64,000 bases of DNA from BS150m-G50 sp964501185 [NCBI: uncultured Bacteroidia bacterium] (GCA_964501185.1 CAZCRT010000009.1:8397-72396); one strand, 5' to 3'. Counted from the stretch's first letter, positions 8,627 to 19,118 are shown. The notes: generated by a model not told the origin, from the letters alone. Program-made: numbers and translations.

Positions 8627-9826
8627 CTATGGCAACAATGGCTCCCGCGGCAATGACAGTGACTGGATTTCTCCATCGTGAGTGATAACCAACTCCACTA
8701 CCGACGCAGCCTCATCGGTTAGAAATCCGTTGATCTCATCCAGGCTGAGAACGTCAGCTCCGAAACCGGCGATCCCGATCAGTTCATCACCAACCTGGAT
8801 ACCATTACGGTCGGCTGGAGACCCCTGCCAGAAACCGCGCACGAATGTCCTGTCTTCCTCTCGGGCAACTTTCAGCCCGGTTGATACTATGTTATCCTCG
8901 AAGTGAGGTTCGTTTCTCTTTACGAGCAGCAGCTCCGATTCAGGATAGTTGATCAGTGTCAGGAACTGATCCATGAAAGCTTTTCCCAGCAGCAGATGAT
9001 CAGAGGATGGCAGATCCGCTACTAATACCGGAATATCTGTTAACAGCAGGTCACCGAACCGGCAGCCGGGAAGCCGTGCCAGATAACAGTCGTCACTGGT
9101 GGTGAAGGGCCACTTCGCCACAACGCCAACTCCCGCAATATGCTCCGCTCCGCTGGCCAGTACTACATCTTCAAACAGCTCCAGTGGAATAGTCAACAGG
9201 TCGGGTGCGCCGGTGTCGATCATGGCCTGTGCCGACAGGTTGTCGTTGAGTGTGCACTCTATCAGAGGGAAGTAAAGGGGGAAGGTCGCTTCCAGCTGCA
9301 GCTGATAGTGGGGCACCTTACTGACCCACTCCGGATAATCGCGGCTGAGTATCAGCTCCCGACGGTCGTAATCAAGTGATACACAGAAGTACCGCAGCAG
9401 GTTGGAGCCGATAAACCCCTCTATGCCATGGATAGGGAATGTGTCAGTAAAATCGAATCGGACCAGGAAGACATCCTCTACTGCCGCTCCCGGCAGTTGC
9501 ACCGACACCGGTTGCGTGGTCAGGTATGCTTTCAGCGAATCGACCGGGGTTGGTAGTGCCAGCCCCGGATCCAGCCCGAGACTGTCAGCCAGGCGGATCG
9601 AGATGGCGCCCATCGCACCTGTATCAAACAGGAAGTTATGACTGGAGCCGGAGTCATTGATCCCGACCGGGACGATTATCTTATGCCGTTGCAGCTCGAA
9701 TTGTATTACTGCCGCTTTTTTGGGGTAGACCGGCTCTCCCCGTTTGAACCGGCTGACTATGGATATAGTGGTACAGGCGGCAAGCAGCAATAAAGTCAGC
9801 AGTAGAATGGTTGTGCGCAGTTTCAC
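8627..9826 (-). CDS. Lipoprotein retropepsin-like aspartyl protease with PDZ domain
   Basis: 399 residues with a lipobox (LLAAC, Cys18). Two aspartic-protease half-domains follow, each with a DTG active-site motif: FDTGAMG near residue 67 and MIDTGAPD near residue 207. A PDZ domain occupies about 315-395 (GSPADRNGIQVGDELIGIAG). This architecture (aspartyl protease domain then PDZ) is common among secreted proteins of FCB bacteria. It should act on the periplasmic or outer face of a membrane. The substrate is unknown. Confidence 0.85.
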   Translation of the reverse strand: MKLRTTILLLTLLLLAACTTISIVSRFKRGEPVYPKKAAVIQFELQRHKIIVPVGINDSGSSHNFLFDTGAMGAISIRLADSLGLDPGLALPTPVDSLKAYLTTQPVSVQLPGAAVEDVFLVRFDFTDTFPIHGIEGFIGSNLLRYFCVSLDYDRRELILSRDYPEWVSKVPHYQLQLEATFPLYFPLIECTLNDNLSAQAMIDTGAPDLLTIPLELFEDVVLASGAEHIAGVGVVAKWPFTTSDDCYLARLPGCRFGDLLLTDIPVLVADLPSSDHLLLGKAFMDQFLTLINYPESELLLVKRNEPHFEDNIVSTGLKVAREEDRTFVRGFWQGSPADRNGIQVGDELIGIAGFGADVLSLDEINGFLTDEAASVVELVITHDGEIQSLSLPREPLLP

Positions 9827-9877
9827 GGTAGATCTCCCATGTGCCGGATCTCCTCTGGCTCCAGCAATGACCGCCCC

Positions 9878-10549
9878 TCACATCTCCTCTTCAATTCTCT
9901 TGCGGCGCAGCAGGCGTTTATTGGCACGCAGAAACCGGTCTATCCAGGGCACGATAAAGGTCTCACGGTGATTTCGCAGATAAGCATATCCCATGGCACT
10001 GACAACACAGGCGCCGGTTAAAGCCACAATCAGATCCCACATCGTATCGACCAGGCCGCTGCGTTGCATATTGAGGCCGAGGAAATTATCCATACTGAAC
10101 TCGAAAATCTCCCAGAGCGCACCGACAGCCAGTGCGAAAACGACTGCAAAGAGCGCGATAAATTCCGGGCTGAGATTCAGCTCGGTGCGGGGTGCGTGAT
10201 TGAGCACATACACCAGGATAAAGGCGACCAGGCCCAGCAGGAAACCGGAACCCATATGGACTACAATATCCCACCACCAGAAGCGGTTATAGAAATCACC
10301 AAATTCACCCAGAAACAGAGTCACATAGATAAAGACGATAGCCAGCAGTTCTGTCTCGGGAGGCAGGTAGATATGAAAACGCCGCCTGAGCCAGACAGGC
10401 GCCAGGGTGGCAATCATTGCCCCGGCAACCAGCAGTGCCAGCATGAATTCAGTCAACAGCAACGCCCAGATGAAACCGGCAGCCATGGTCAGCTGCATCA
10501 CCAGCTTGAACAGGAACTGCCTCCTGCTGTATTTGTAAGTGATTCCCAT
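9878..10549 (-). CDS. YjdF/DUF2238-like membrane protein
   Basis: About 223 residues from ATG 10549. A longer reading from a TTG at 10600 would add 17 polar residues, and I consider it less likely. Several hydrophobic segments surround the conserved FGDFYNRFWWWDIVVHMGSGFLLG and GALWEIFEFSMD motifs of the YjdF/DUF2238 family. The HMGSG histidine and the acidic residues in the membrane are typical. Function of this family is not established. The C-terminus is a strongly basic tail (about ten Arg/Lys). It lies between the aspartyl protease and an acetyltransferase on the same strand. Confidence 0.75.
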   Translation of the reverse strand: MGITYKYSRRQFLFKLVMQLTMAAGFIWALLLTEFMLALLVAGAMIATLAPVWLRRRFHIYLPPETELLAIVFIYVTLFLGEFGDFYNRFWWWDIVVHMGSGFLLGLVAFILVYVLNHAPRTELNLSPEFIALFAVVFALAVGALWEIFEFSMDNFLGLNMQRSGLVDTMWDLIVALTGACVVSAMGYAYLRNHRETFIVPWIDRFLRANKRLLRRKRIEEEM

Positions 10550-10628
10550 TGGCTTGTTTTCCTGATCTTGGATACGGTTCTGGAAATAGTCTTTCTTCAA
10601 ATAGTCCCGCTGGTTTTATCCCGTCCTG

Positions 10629-11459
10629 TTAGCTGAACTTACCCACCCGGAATGTCCTTTCCTCCAACAGGCTGAACCCGACTTTCTCTGCCACTCGCAC
10701 TGAACCGATGTTTTCAGTGTCACATTCCCAGAATGGTACGATATCCCTCTCCCGGCATCGTTCCACAAAGCGGGCAGCAGTTGCAGTCGCAATCCCCCTG
10801 TTCATATATTCCGGCAGGGTTTCTATACCGATACCACACATCTGACGGCTCACATACTCTGCTGTGCACCAGCAGACAATTGTATTACCCTTAAGTGCTG
10901 CGACACCGAACTCTCGCGCACGCCGCTTCCCCTCCGTTGACCACATCCATTCGATCTCCGCCTCTACCAATTGCAGGTTCTCCAGTTCCCGGCGCTCCAG
11001 AAAAGCCCGGTCTATAGTTGTCAATTCAATATCCGGCATATCCGGTGAAGCCTGCGGTACAGGTTTATCTCCGGGGAAACTGTAGAAGAGCCTTTCCACT
11101 TTGCTCAGGCTCATGCCCGGAAAGATAACCGGCAGCATCTCCTCATCCCAGGATGGCAACAGGTTGACTTTGAACCAGTTGAGTTGCTTTGCAGCAGCAA
11201 GTGCCTTGATTTTTATATTGAACAGGGTGGCCAGTTCCCCGGCAACCTCGTAACTGGTCGGTTCACCCCCGATATAGAATACATTATTGCCCTGATCCCA
11301 GAGTAACAGCAGGCAGCGGCCCTGAGGGTGTGGTGCGGCCCATAACCTGCCCGCGGTATTATTCTCAACCAGGGAGGCGAGCACCAGCTTCAACTGGTGG
11401 CCCGGGAACCGGGCGCAGTGCTTGGCCAGTTTAAGTAGAGGTGTTTCCTGAAACATCAT
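10629..11459 (-). CDS. GNAT-family acetyltransferase
   Basis: 276 residues. The C-terminal half (about 160-270) has the GNAT fold signature: VSRQMCGIGIETLPEYMNRGIATATAARFVERC covers the acetyl-CoA-binding motif A with its R/Q-x-x-G-I/A turn, followed by CDTENIGSVRVAEKVGF, the motif B seen in FR47-like enzymes. The N-terminal half is less conserved and may be substrate-specific. Two consecutive ATG codons follow AGGAGG; the second (11456) has better spacing. Substrate unknown. Confidence 0.8.
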   Translation of the reverse strand: MMFQETPLLKLAKHCARFPGHQLKLVLASLVENNTAGRLWAAPHPQGRCLLLLWDQGNNVFYIGGEPTSYEVAGELATLFNIKIKALAAAKQLNWFKVNLLPSWDEEMLPVIFPGMSLSKVERLFYSFPGDKPVPQASPDMPDIELTTIDRAFLERRELENLQLVEAEIEWMWSTEGKRRAREFGVAALKGNTIVCWCTAEYVSRQMCGIGIETLPEYMNRGIATATAARFVERCRERDIVPFWECDTENIGSVRVAEKVGFSLLEERTFRVGKFS

Positions 11460-11569
11460 TTCCTCCTGTCTATTAATCCGCTCAACTGCCTGGCCCCCGA
11501 TCTGAGTTTATTTTTACCTGTCTGTTGCATGTTTGTTTTTTCTGATACTTCAGCACAAGAGCATACCTT

Positions 11570-12883
11570 CTATATTTCAGCCGCTATCCCCAGTAACAAG
11601 CTGGGAGCCTGATCAAGGTTGTACCCCGCCAGGAAACCCCTGCTCTTGAATCCCGCTTCAACCACCACGAAAAGAGGCACTCGCTCCCACGCCTGCCGGT
11701 AGTGCCCCCGCAGTGATATAGCTCCGCCAATATTAGCACCGGCAGCTGATTGCCCCGAGAGATCCAGTTGCGGTTGTTTCCAGCCATCCAGTCGCAGATC
11801 GAGGTCGAAACGATCACGACTGAGCAGCTTCTCGACCGTAATTCCCACACCCCCCCAACCGGCGTGAAAAGCGTCATCACCGAGGTTGAGATCGATACGC
11901 AGTAACCGGTTATCAAACCGTAGATAGTTATCCAGATGAAAGGCCAGCCCGAACGGAGTGAGGGTGGTTCTTATTGACGGCAGATAATCAAACCTGCCCA
12001 GAGGGAGCATCGGCAGAGAGGCATCCGGTTCTCCATTCCAGAAATAACCGGTCAGTTGCGTGTAGATAGAGAGCCAGAGAAAAGGATCGCACAGATCGGC
12101 TTTCATCTGTTTCTGCAGATCCGGGAGCCGGTAGTGAAGAGCGGCTACGTCATGGTAACCGTTCATTCGATTCAGGATCTGAATATACGCCTGCGGATCA
12201 TTGTAATGCCCCGATTCCTGATCAAGAGGTATTGAACCCTGCAGGTAGTTAAACCCGATCTGGAACGACCAGAAATAGAGGAATGCCTCCCGGTAGTGAA
12301 TGATACCACTACGCATCCAGCGCTGACGCAGGGAGGCGTTGAGCTGCTGATGAACTTCCAACCCCCCGGTCCAGATGGCCAGCAGCTCCGGGTCGGTAAC
12401 CGTTCCGGCCGGCATACTGCCCGAAGCCTGACCACCCCCTTTGCCATATGGCGGCGGGCGGTCATAACCATAATCGATATCAGTGAGATTGAGTTCACGG
12501 TAGCGGGCTCCATGGCCGAAATACTCATGTGCGAGTACAACAGTGAAATAATCCACCGGCAGATCGAGCCAGATAAGTTTGGCTACACGGCCGGCAATAC
12601 CGAGGGTGCGGGTTGTCAGGCTTTTCTCAGTTGACCAGCGGGTGTGGAGCAGGTGGTCCTCACCGATGCTTACCAGCCGGTGTGCTGTCAACAGATTGGC
12701 AACACCGGAGCGCATACTCAGATCAGGATCAATAGCCAGTAGAGAAGTGGGTGGAGAATGGACAACTGTTGCAGGTTGCTCCGGCGAGGGAGGATCTGTA
12801 CTGTCTGCAGGTGAAGTAGTACCGGCTGCGGCTGAAACCTGTTGCAGGGCGAGTAGCAGAATTATGGCGTACAGCTTCATCAT
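11570..12883 (-). CDS. Secreted outer-membrane-like protein with an HExxH-type motif
   Basis: 437 residues with a signal peptide (about 1-19) and a Pro/Ser/Thr-rich linker to about residue 50. A short conserved-looking core contains AHEYFGHGARYRE near residue 118, an HExxH-like zinc site followed by HG. The C-terminal 150 residues alternate polar and hydrophobic residues and end in an aliphatic/acidic tail, as in beta-barrel proteins (for example FDLDLRLDGW and GGAISLRGHYRQ). I do not recognise a named family. A membrane-associated metalloprotease fused to a barrel-like domain is possible, but catalytic activity is an inference from one motif. Two ATG codons overlap at the start. Confidence 0.6.
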   Translation of the reverse strand: MMKLYAIILLLALQQVSAAAGTTSPADSTDPPSPEQPATVVHSPPTSLLAIDPDLSMRSGVANLLTAHRLVSIGEDHLLHTRWSTEKSLTTRTLGIAGRVAKLIWLDLPVDYFTVVLAHEYFGHGARYRELNLTDIDYGYDRPPPYGKGGGQASGSMPAGTVTDPELLAIWTGGLEVHQQLNASLRQRWMRSGIIHYREAFLYFWSFQIGFNYLQGSIPLDQESGHYNDPQAYIQILNRMNGYHDVAALHYRLPDLQKQMKADLCDPFLWLSIYTQLTGYFWNGEPDASLPMLPLGRFDYLPSIRTTLTPFGLAFHLDNYLRFDNRLLRIDLNLGDDAFHAGWGGVGITVEKLLSRDRFDLDLRLDGWKQPQLDLSGQSAAGANIGGAISLRGHYRQAWERVPLFVVVEAGFKSRGFLAGYNLDQAPSLLLGIAAEI

Positions 12884-12951
12884 CGGCTCCAGATTTCAAT
12901 CCGTAGCCAAAAAATAGTAATATTTCAGACAAATTAGTACAGGAATCCCCC

Positions 12952-13023
12952 CTACCGGATCAACAGCCCCCTGCGCGTATCGATCAGCCTGTTGTCAACC
13001 AGCAGCTGATAGAAATAGATTCC
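12952..13023 (-). pseudogene. Relic of a C-terminal sorting domain
   Basis: On the minus strand these 72 bases encode the last 23 residues and stop of a type IX-like sorting domain (beginning GIYFYQLLVDN and ending RGLLIR). The protein sequence is identical to the end of the giant gene at 19616-24736. The DNA differs at six positions over the same stretch, and all six are synonymous. Homology stops abruptly upstream of 13028. No start codon or body remains. It sits just downstream of the stop of the beta-helix gene at 13096, so it looks like the stump of a lost or replaced sorting-domain gene. Confidence 0.85.
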
Positions 13024-13095
13024 GGAAGGTAATGGGCAGGCACTCATCGCATTCTGTTACGCGATGACTTCACGTAAGCTAAGCGTCACGCTCGT

Positions 13096-15528
13096 TCATT
13101 CTATTAACAGCATTTTCCTTGATAGCACCTGGTGATCTGTTGACAACTGATACATATATAATCCACTCGATAGTCCGCTTCCATCAAACCGAACCTGATG
13201 TACACCAGCGCTATAGGCGCAATCAGTCAGCAGTTGCACCTGCTGTCCCAGGATGTTGTAGACCGCCAGTTGTACCTCCTGGGGATAGGGCAGTGTGAAC
13301 TCAATCGTCGTAGTCGGATTAAAGGGATTGGGGTAGTTTTGAGATAACTGGATTGTCTGGGGAGGGCAACCACGGGGAGCTGCCCCTGCATTTGGAATCG
13401 CCTCAAATTCCTGCACCATCGCATAAGGACCGCCGGTGAAACCGATATCGTTGCGTAGTGTACCCTGCGAAGGCCATAGTGGCCAGCCGGAATTATCAGG
13501 ATCTTCGGGGTCATTGTAAACAGGATCGGGATTGCCGGCGTCAATGCAGGGGGAGGCGGGATCCAGATAGGGAGGACCGAGTTCGCTGTGAAACATAGGA
13601 TCTGTGTCCCAGATGTTGCCTTCACCTGCCAGCTCTTCCTGTATTAGAGAATATGTAAACCCTATCGGTTGAGGATAATCACTCGGTCTTTGCCATATAT
13701 CATAGCTGTTTCCCCAGAATATGCTGTTCTCAAAAACAGTCTGTGCCGAGGAAGCATTTCCACCACCCAATATGTATGGAAGATCACAATTGATGATAGT
13801 TGCATTCCTGACAACAGCGCTTTCCGATCCTATACAGGTAAGTGCTGTGTGCATACACCAGGTGTAAGGATACTGATGGTAGTTTTCCTGTTCAGTTACA
13901 CCAGAGATATAGATGTTCTCAAGTAGCGTATTTTCGGAAGCAACTACCCATATTCCACGTCTGGGTGTATCGACCACCTGCACATTACGCATGGAAACAT
14001 CACTTACCCACGCCACTTTGATTCCACCATCATCGTTTTCCAGGATGACAACATCGTCGAGTTCCAAAGAGCTGGTGTATCCAGAAAACCCCGGTCCATC
14101 TACACGAATCACCGAACCGACACCCCCACTACCCGCGAGTTCCCACGGTTTGTCAGGTGCGATGTTTGGTTGTCTGTTGTTCTGAAACAGGCAATGGCGC
14201 AGGATTGTACCTTTATCATCACCTAATGAAATATCCAGACACCTTCCCTGATTGCCACTGGGATCGACATTGGGATTGCTGTAATCGTCAGGATCATCGT
14301 GGTAGTTATTGATGAAGCGGCAGTTGTCCAGTACGTTAGGTGGATTCAAACCGGCATAATAGAGAACTTCACCACCACTGACAAAGTCATCCGGATCGTC
14401 CGGATCGTTATGCAGCATAATGGTGTTGTTCTCGAATAACCCGTCATAAATTGAACACCAGGTTGACAGAATTATTGGTGGAAACCCTTCAGGTTGATAT
14501 CCAAAAGCGCCACCGACATTATCCTGCACAGTCAGATTGTGAATCTCACCGACAGCATCGACACTGATCAAACCACAGACATAGCTATTTCCATTCTGGT
14601 TTCTCAGAAAAAAGAGGCTGTCGGCATAGAGGGTATCGGTATTAATCCTGATACCGCGAGAGGGTGAATTGTCAGTGAGCCATAGGTTACGGATGGTTAT
14701 GGTTGTTTGGTTCACAGCCCCACCCAGATCTAACAAATAGCTTGGCACGGAATTATTTCTGAAGTGAATGTTCTCCAGATGCATATAATTGCATGTGGTC
14801 AACCTTACTATCTTGCTATAGTAGTTGTTGAAATTCTCTACAGTCAGGTTCTTAACCAACAGGGTATCGTAAGCACCACTACTCATCAGATACTTTTCCT
14901 CCCCAACTCCAAAAGCATGGAGTCCATCTATCGTAAGGTCACCAAAAATAAATCCATAGATCGCATACTTCTGGTGATATAGTGAGTCAAGATGGTTGTT
15001 GTTGAAGATCTTCAGGTTGCGTAGCAGCACATTACCATTATTACCTTCACTGCCCATGCTAAGGACAGCACCATCCCTAGGGGCAATATTCTCAGTAAAT
15101 ACACAGTTCTCAAGTACCAGATTAACACTGTCGAATGCCTGCACAGCACCACCACCATATAGCCAAGGAAACTCACCATACCATCCCAAACCCCGTTTCA
15201 CAGTAAAACCGTTCAGACGGAAGATTCGATCATTACTAGTAGGGAGTACTTCTACGATTGTTCCCTGATACTCTCCATCAAGGATAGTCTCATTAATATC
15301 CGACGTGTCCTGACTAAACATGTAATCGGAAGTAAGTGTCAGTTCGATAATGGGTATTTGAAGCAGTTCGTTATAAGTACCGGGAGTTACCAGTACCGTA
15401 TCACCCCAGTCTGAGCTGTCGATGGCAGTCTGGATCAGGGAAAACTCATCGGGAACGCTGTGAATCTCACCCTGTAGGTGTATGAAATGGAACAGTAATG
15501 TTAGTAGGATGAAGGGTGTTCTTTTCAT
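13096..15528 (-). CDS. Secreted right-handed beta-helix protein with C-terminal sorting domain
   Basis: About 810 residues from ATG 15528, which gives a good signal peptide (MKRTPFILLTLLFHF). No clear ribosome binding site is visible. Residues about 30-690 form a parallel beta-helix of short turns (LENCVFTENI, LLRNLKIFNNN and similar), as in polysaccharide lyase-like surface proteins. The final 80 residues hold the sorting domain (QNYPNPFNPTTTIEF, then GLYMYQLSTD and a basic end), which should direct export by a type IX-like system. Between the two lies a linker encoded by a copy of a palindromic repeat also found at 63939. The ligand is unknown. Confidence 0.85.
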   Translation of the reverse strand: MKRTPFILLTLLFHFIHLQGEIHSVPDEFSLIQTAIDSSDWGDTVLVTPGTYNELLQIPIIELTLTSDYMFSQDTSDINETILDGEYQGTIVEVLPTSNDRIFRLNGFTVKRGLGWYGEFPWLYGGGAVQAFDSVNLVLENCVFTENIAPRDGAVLSMGSEGNNGNVLLRNLKIFNNNHLDSLYHQKYAIYGFIFGDLTIDGLHAFGVGEEKYLMSSGAYDTLLVKNLTVENFNNYYSKIVRLTTCNYMHLENIHFRNNSVPSYLLDLGGAVNQTTITIRNLWLTDNSPSRGIRINTDTLYADSLFFLRNQNGNSYVCGLISVDAVGEIHNLTVQDNVGGAFGYQPEGFPPIILSTWCSIYDGLFENNTIMLHNDPDDPDDFVSGGEVLYYAGLNPPNVLDNCRFINNYHDDPDDYSNPNVDPSGNQGRCLDISLGDDKGTILRHCLFQNNRQPNIAPDKPWELAGSGGVGSVIRVDGPGFSGYTSSLELDDVVILENDDGGIKVAWVSDVSMRNVQVVDTPRRGIWVVASENTLLENIYISGVTEQENYHQYPYTWCMHTALTCIGSESAVVRNATIINCDLPYILGGGNASSAQTVFENSIFWGNSYDIWQRPSDYPQPIGFTYSLIQEELAGEGNIWDTDPMFHSELGPPYLDPASPCIDAGNPDPVYNDPEDPDNSGWPLWPSQGTLRNDIGFTGGPYAMVQEFEAIPNAGAAPRGCPPQTIQLSQNYPNPFNPTTTIEFTLPYPQEVQLAVYNILGQQVQLLTDCAYSAGVHQVRFDGSGLSSGLYMYQLSTDHQVLSRKMLLIE
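13363..13390. repeat. Palindromic repeat copy inside a coding region
   Basis: The 28 bases AGGGCAACCACGGGGAGCTG and following CCCCTGCA match 63939-63966 at all but two positions. The arms AGGGCAAC and GYTGCCCCT form a hairpin. Here the repeat is read as codons for the linker AGAAPRGCPP of the beta-helix protein. Confidence 0.7.
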
Positions 15529-15558
15529 GATGTTGTTCCAACGTATCGGCACTAAATG

Positions 15559-15584
15559 TAGGGGCACGGTATGCCGTGCCCCTA
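15559..15584. repeat. Perfect palindromic intergenic repeat
   Basis: TAGGGGCACGG (15559-15569) and CCGTGCCCCTA (15574-15584) form an 11-bp stem around the loop TATG. It lies between the two beta-helix genes. Palindromes of this GGGGCACGG type recur in many environmental bacterial genomes. It may act as a processing or termination hairpin, but no T-tract follows on the coding strand. Confidence 0.75.
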
Positions 15585-15599
15585 TGCGTGTATAATCAC

Positions 15600-18500
15600 C
15601 TATTTCACAAACAGCACCTTCTGTACCAGACGGGCATCAGGTGAAACGATGCTGATGAAATAGAGACCGGTTGCCAGGTTCTCCGGTTGGATAACAGCCC
15701 GGTGAACACCGGCTTCCAGTAGTTCGTCGGTCAGTGTGGTCACCAGTTGTCCCCGCAGGTTGAAAACCTGCACCTTGATCTCACCTGCCACTTCCAGATG
15801 ATAGCTGATGGTGGTGCTGGGGTTGAACGGATTAGGATAGCAGCCCAACAGGGCTACTTTCTGTGGCAGATGTGGTCTGTTGCCACCCCTTTGTTCTTCC
15901 TGCAACAGCGGACGACCATAGTTCAACAGATCGATTGTTCTCTGGTTGTAATAGATTGTCTGTGCAACACGATCTTCAGCTGAGGGTGAATTCGCCATAC
16001 CAACCGGAGGTGGATAGGTCAGGATCTCCAGCAGAGCCAGGTCGAGGCATTTGATACTGGTGGAAGTCTCCGCTTCTGCCAGCAATAGTTCCAACTGTGT
16101 TTCAGCAAAGCCAGGTTCAATGTGGCAGGCGTGGATACACCAGGCAGCACTCCGCTCCAGTGTAGCCAGTTCCGGATCGACAGCTACAGTACTGTCAGCC
16201 AGTGTCAGCAACGCGGCCTGAATCGCTTCGCAACTGGTTAGGCCATACTCCGTGTCAAGTGCTACTGCCTTCACCCTTAATAATGACTCATTCGCATTTC
16301 TACTTGTCGGATATTCTTCCAGAAGTTGGCAATAGTTATCCACAGCTACACTGTAATCATCCGCCAGCTCAGCTGCCCTACCTGCTTCATACAGCTCCTG
16401 TCCGCCACCATCACGAGAGCCACAACTGATGTAGGTTTCGTTACAGCTTGCAAGTATGTTCATCTCTTCATCAACCCAGTCTGGAACCAGCTCATGAGTG
16501 AAAATTGTAGTACTGCTCATCGGAGCAATACAGGAGGCATTGTTTCCCCAATAATTGTCGGTCCAGTCGGTATACTCTTCCCCTGGTGTTCCAGCCTCTT
16601 GTACGAATTTTGCCCATAACGGTTGTTGGGCTTGTTCTTGCCTGAAATCGTTGTAACCGCAGTAGAGATCCAGCTCACCACCATCGAGTAGGATGAGTGG
16701 ATAAGGTGTATCACCATAGATGATGTTACATGCACCCGCGTCAGGGTCAGTTGTCTGGCACATATGGTTGGTAGAGTTATGCTGATCAATGGCGGTAACT
16801 ACTATACTTTGATCCAGGTCACGATCACCAAACTGATTAAGAGATAGTGATACCGGCGCATTATAAATCACCAAAGGAGTTACAGGATTTAGGGGTGCTG
16901 GTTCAACCTGAAATCTGTTTTCACGAACGACAATATCAGATTTCGATTTCGATCCGTAGATCTTCAAGGACCAACCTTCATAGCCAATTGTAGATGGTGG
17001 TCTGAAAGTACAACCTATAACGTCCACATTGCTGTTGGTACAAGACACCTTGGCAAGGCCATTCATCTCCGGATCACTGAAATCGAAATCGGTCAGATTT
17101 CCGCTACATTGTTTAAAGGCTAAGTTGGAATTGTTGTATTCCCGAAGTTGAACAAGTGGATCTTCAATTTCAACATGAGCATTATTGAACCATAATCCAG
17201 TACTGGCCGGGTAATTGAACATAACACCTTCCAGAACAATGGTGGAGTTTCCCACGCTTCCTGGTCCGGGAGGTTCACAGGCAATCTGGATGAGGTCGGC
17301 ATTATTTTCGGGAAGATCAGGATCGCTAATGCCTACAATTGAAGTCCTTTGACCCTCTTCATCACCGATAGTTACCCGTGGTATCTGCAGGCCTGTCTCA
17401 CCCCAAATTTCTAGCTCGGAATCTTCCGCCATGCGTATAACCGTGCCAGCAGGAATGTTGACGTGATTTCTGCTTATCAACACAGACTGATCAATCCCGA
17501 TTTCATACCATCCCTTATCGATTGTAGTTACCAAACTAAGAAGAACTTGAGGGTTATAGATTGTTTGCCAGCCAATATCTGCTGTAGTCAGGTCGAAGTT
17601 GACAGGTGAATTTAAGTGCCCCATGTCCATCAATTCAGAGTTCCAAAGGAGGTTGTAGTTGTTATCTAAAACAGGACCAGCATTATCTACGAAACCTGGT
17701 TCGATATTCAGATTGTTATGTGTCCCAGTTTCAGGTAAATATTCCTGGTAAAAAATTCCAAATAATTGCCAGTCTGTTCCTGATGCGTAAATATTTGAAT
17801 TATCAATAGTGTGGTAAGGTGGATCTAATTCCACTCGTACAGGATGTTGGGTAGTATTGTTTGCAATGTTAATATTGACCAATTCATACCAAGAATTACC
17901 ATCGGCCATAAGCAGATATGATTGATTGGCGCTAGCAATATTGTCAGTTAAAGTGCAGTTCTCTAACCGTACAATTGCGGGTGGTAATCCACCGGAGTAA
18001 TCTCCATAAATTGAGATAACACCACTTTGAGATGTATTACCAGCAAACAAGCAGTTATATATATCTATTTCTGCGTTTTCGCTTCTAATCACAGAGTATG
18101 ATATGTGGTTCGGGGTACCAGCAGTGTTATTAAGAAAATCTGTGTTTCTGATTCTAAAAACTGGAGCATTTGATGGATTGTAATCATCAATGTATATCAG
18201 GTAAATCACTCCATAACCACCAGTTTGCCCTGGTGATGTGTTCCCGACAAATTTCGTGTTCCGTACACTACATGAATCAATTGAGTGATACTCGTTGTAC
18301 TTGTAACCAAAACCAGCGCCTTCATCCGCTTCATTGCTTTCGAAAATACAATTCTCTATATCCAACTCTGAATCCCACACCATAAGAGCTCCACCAGAAC
18401 AACCAGCGAAATTCTGATAAAAAGTCGTGGATTCGGAAATTGTTAGTTTGTGTAAACCGCTCACATTCTGTGAATTTGAGTTGATGGCTCCGCCACCAGA

Positions 18501-19118
18501 ACCAGGACTTCAACTAGGGGTTAGTGATTGATTGTTCGTATAGGAACCACCGATAACTGTGAGTTCTGATAAATCTGAATACACACCACCACCGCCGTGC
18601 CAGGCAGAGCAACTGAGGAAATCACAATTCTCCAGCGTAAGCTTGCTATCAAACATATAAAGGCCGCCTCCAATCCCGCCTGCAAGAAGTGAATGGTTGT
18701 TGGAGAACACAAGATTATCGAAAAGAAGATTTGAACCATTCTTAACGCATATTCCAGCACCTTTGTCTTCTTCTAGATATCCATTACTTATGGTCAGGTG
18801 ACGAATGGTAATGTCGTGAATAGAGCCTACAGGTGATACAAATATCCGTCCTTCTGTGACGGCATCAATAATCACATCTGCTGGGTTACCTGTTTCTCCA
18901 GAAATTATTACTTCACTTACAAGCACAAGATCGTGCTCTTCATATGTACCTGCAGCTATGATGATCTCATCACTCTCTTCAGTTCCATCTGCAATCACCA
19001 GAGCTTCTTCTATTGTCAGCATATTAATTCCAGGTACATGAATAGTCTCTCCCCAGGCAACGCTATACCCCGCCAGCATTACTACCATTATCATTGTATT
19101 CAGAATCAATCGTCGCAT
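15600..19118 (-). pseudogene. Beta-helix sorting-domain protein gene interrupted by an in-frame TGA
   Basis: One reading frame of 1,172 codons from ATG 19118 (AGGAGG six bases upstream, signal peptide ending in AWG) to 15600. It is broken by a single TGA at 18510-18512 with no change of frame. Before the stop: signal peptide and about 200 residues of beta-helix turns. After it: more beta-helix, a helical repeat region near residues 690-840 of the second part (GRAAELADDYSVAVDNY), then a sorting domain (CYPNPFNPSTTISYHL, GLYFISIVSPD). The continuity of both sides (GGSYTNNQSL before, GSGGGAINSNS after) shows they belong together. A recent nonsense mutation, a sequencing error or programmed readthrough could explain it. 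A second translation start at 18464 has no strong binding site. Confidence 0.8.

Noticed and set aside
18510-18512. Second selenocysteine codon
   Set aside because: The only nearby hairpin places its loop about 11 bases after the TGA, too close for a bacterial SECIS, and a beta-helix turn has no redox role.
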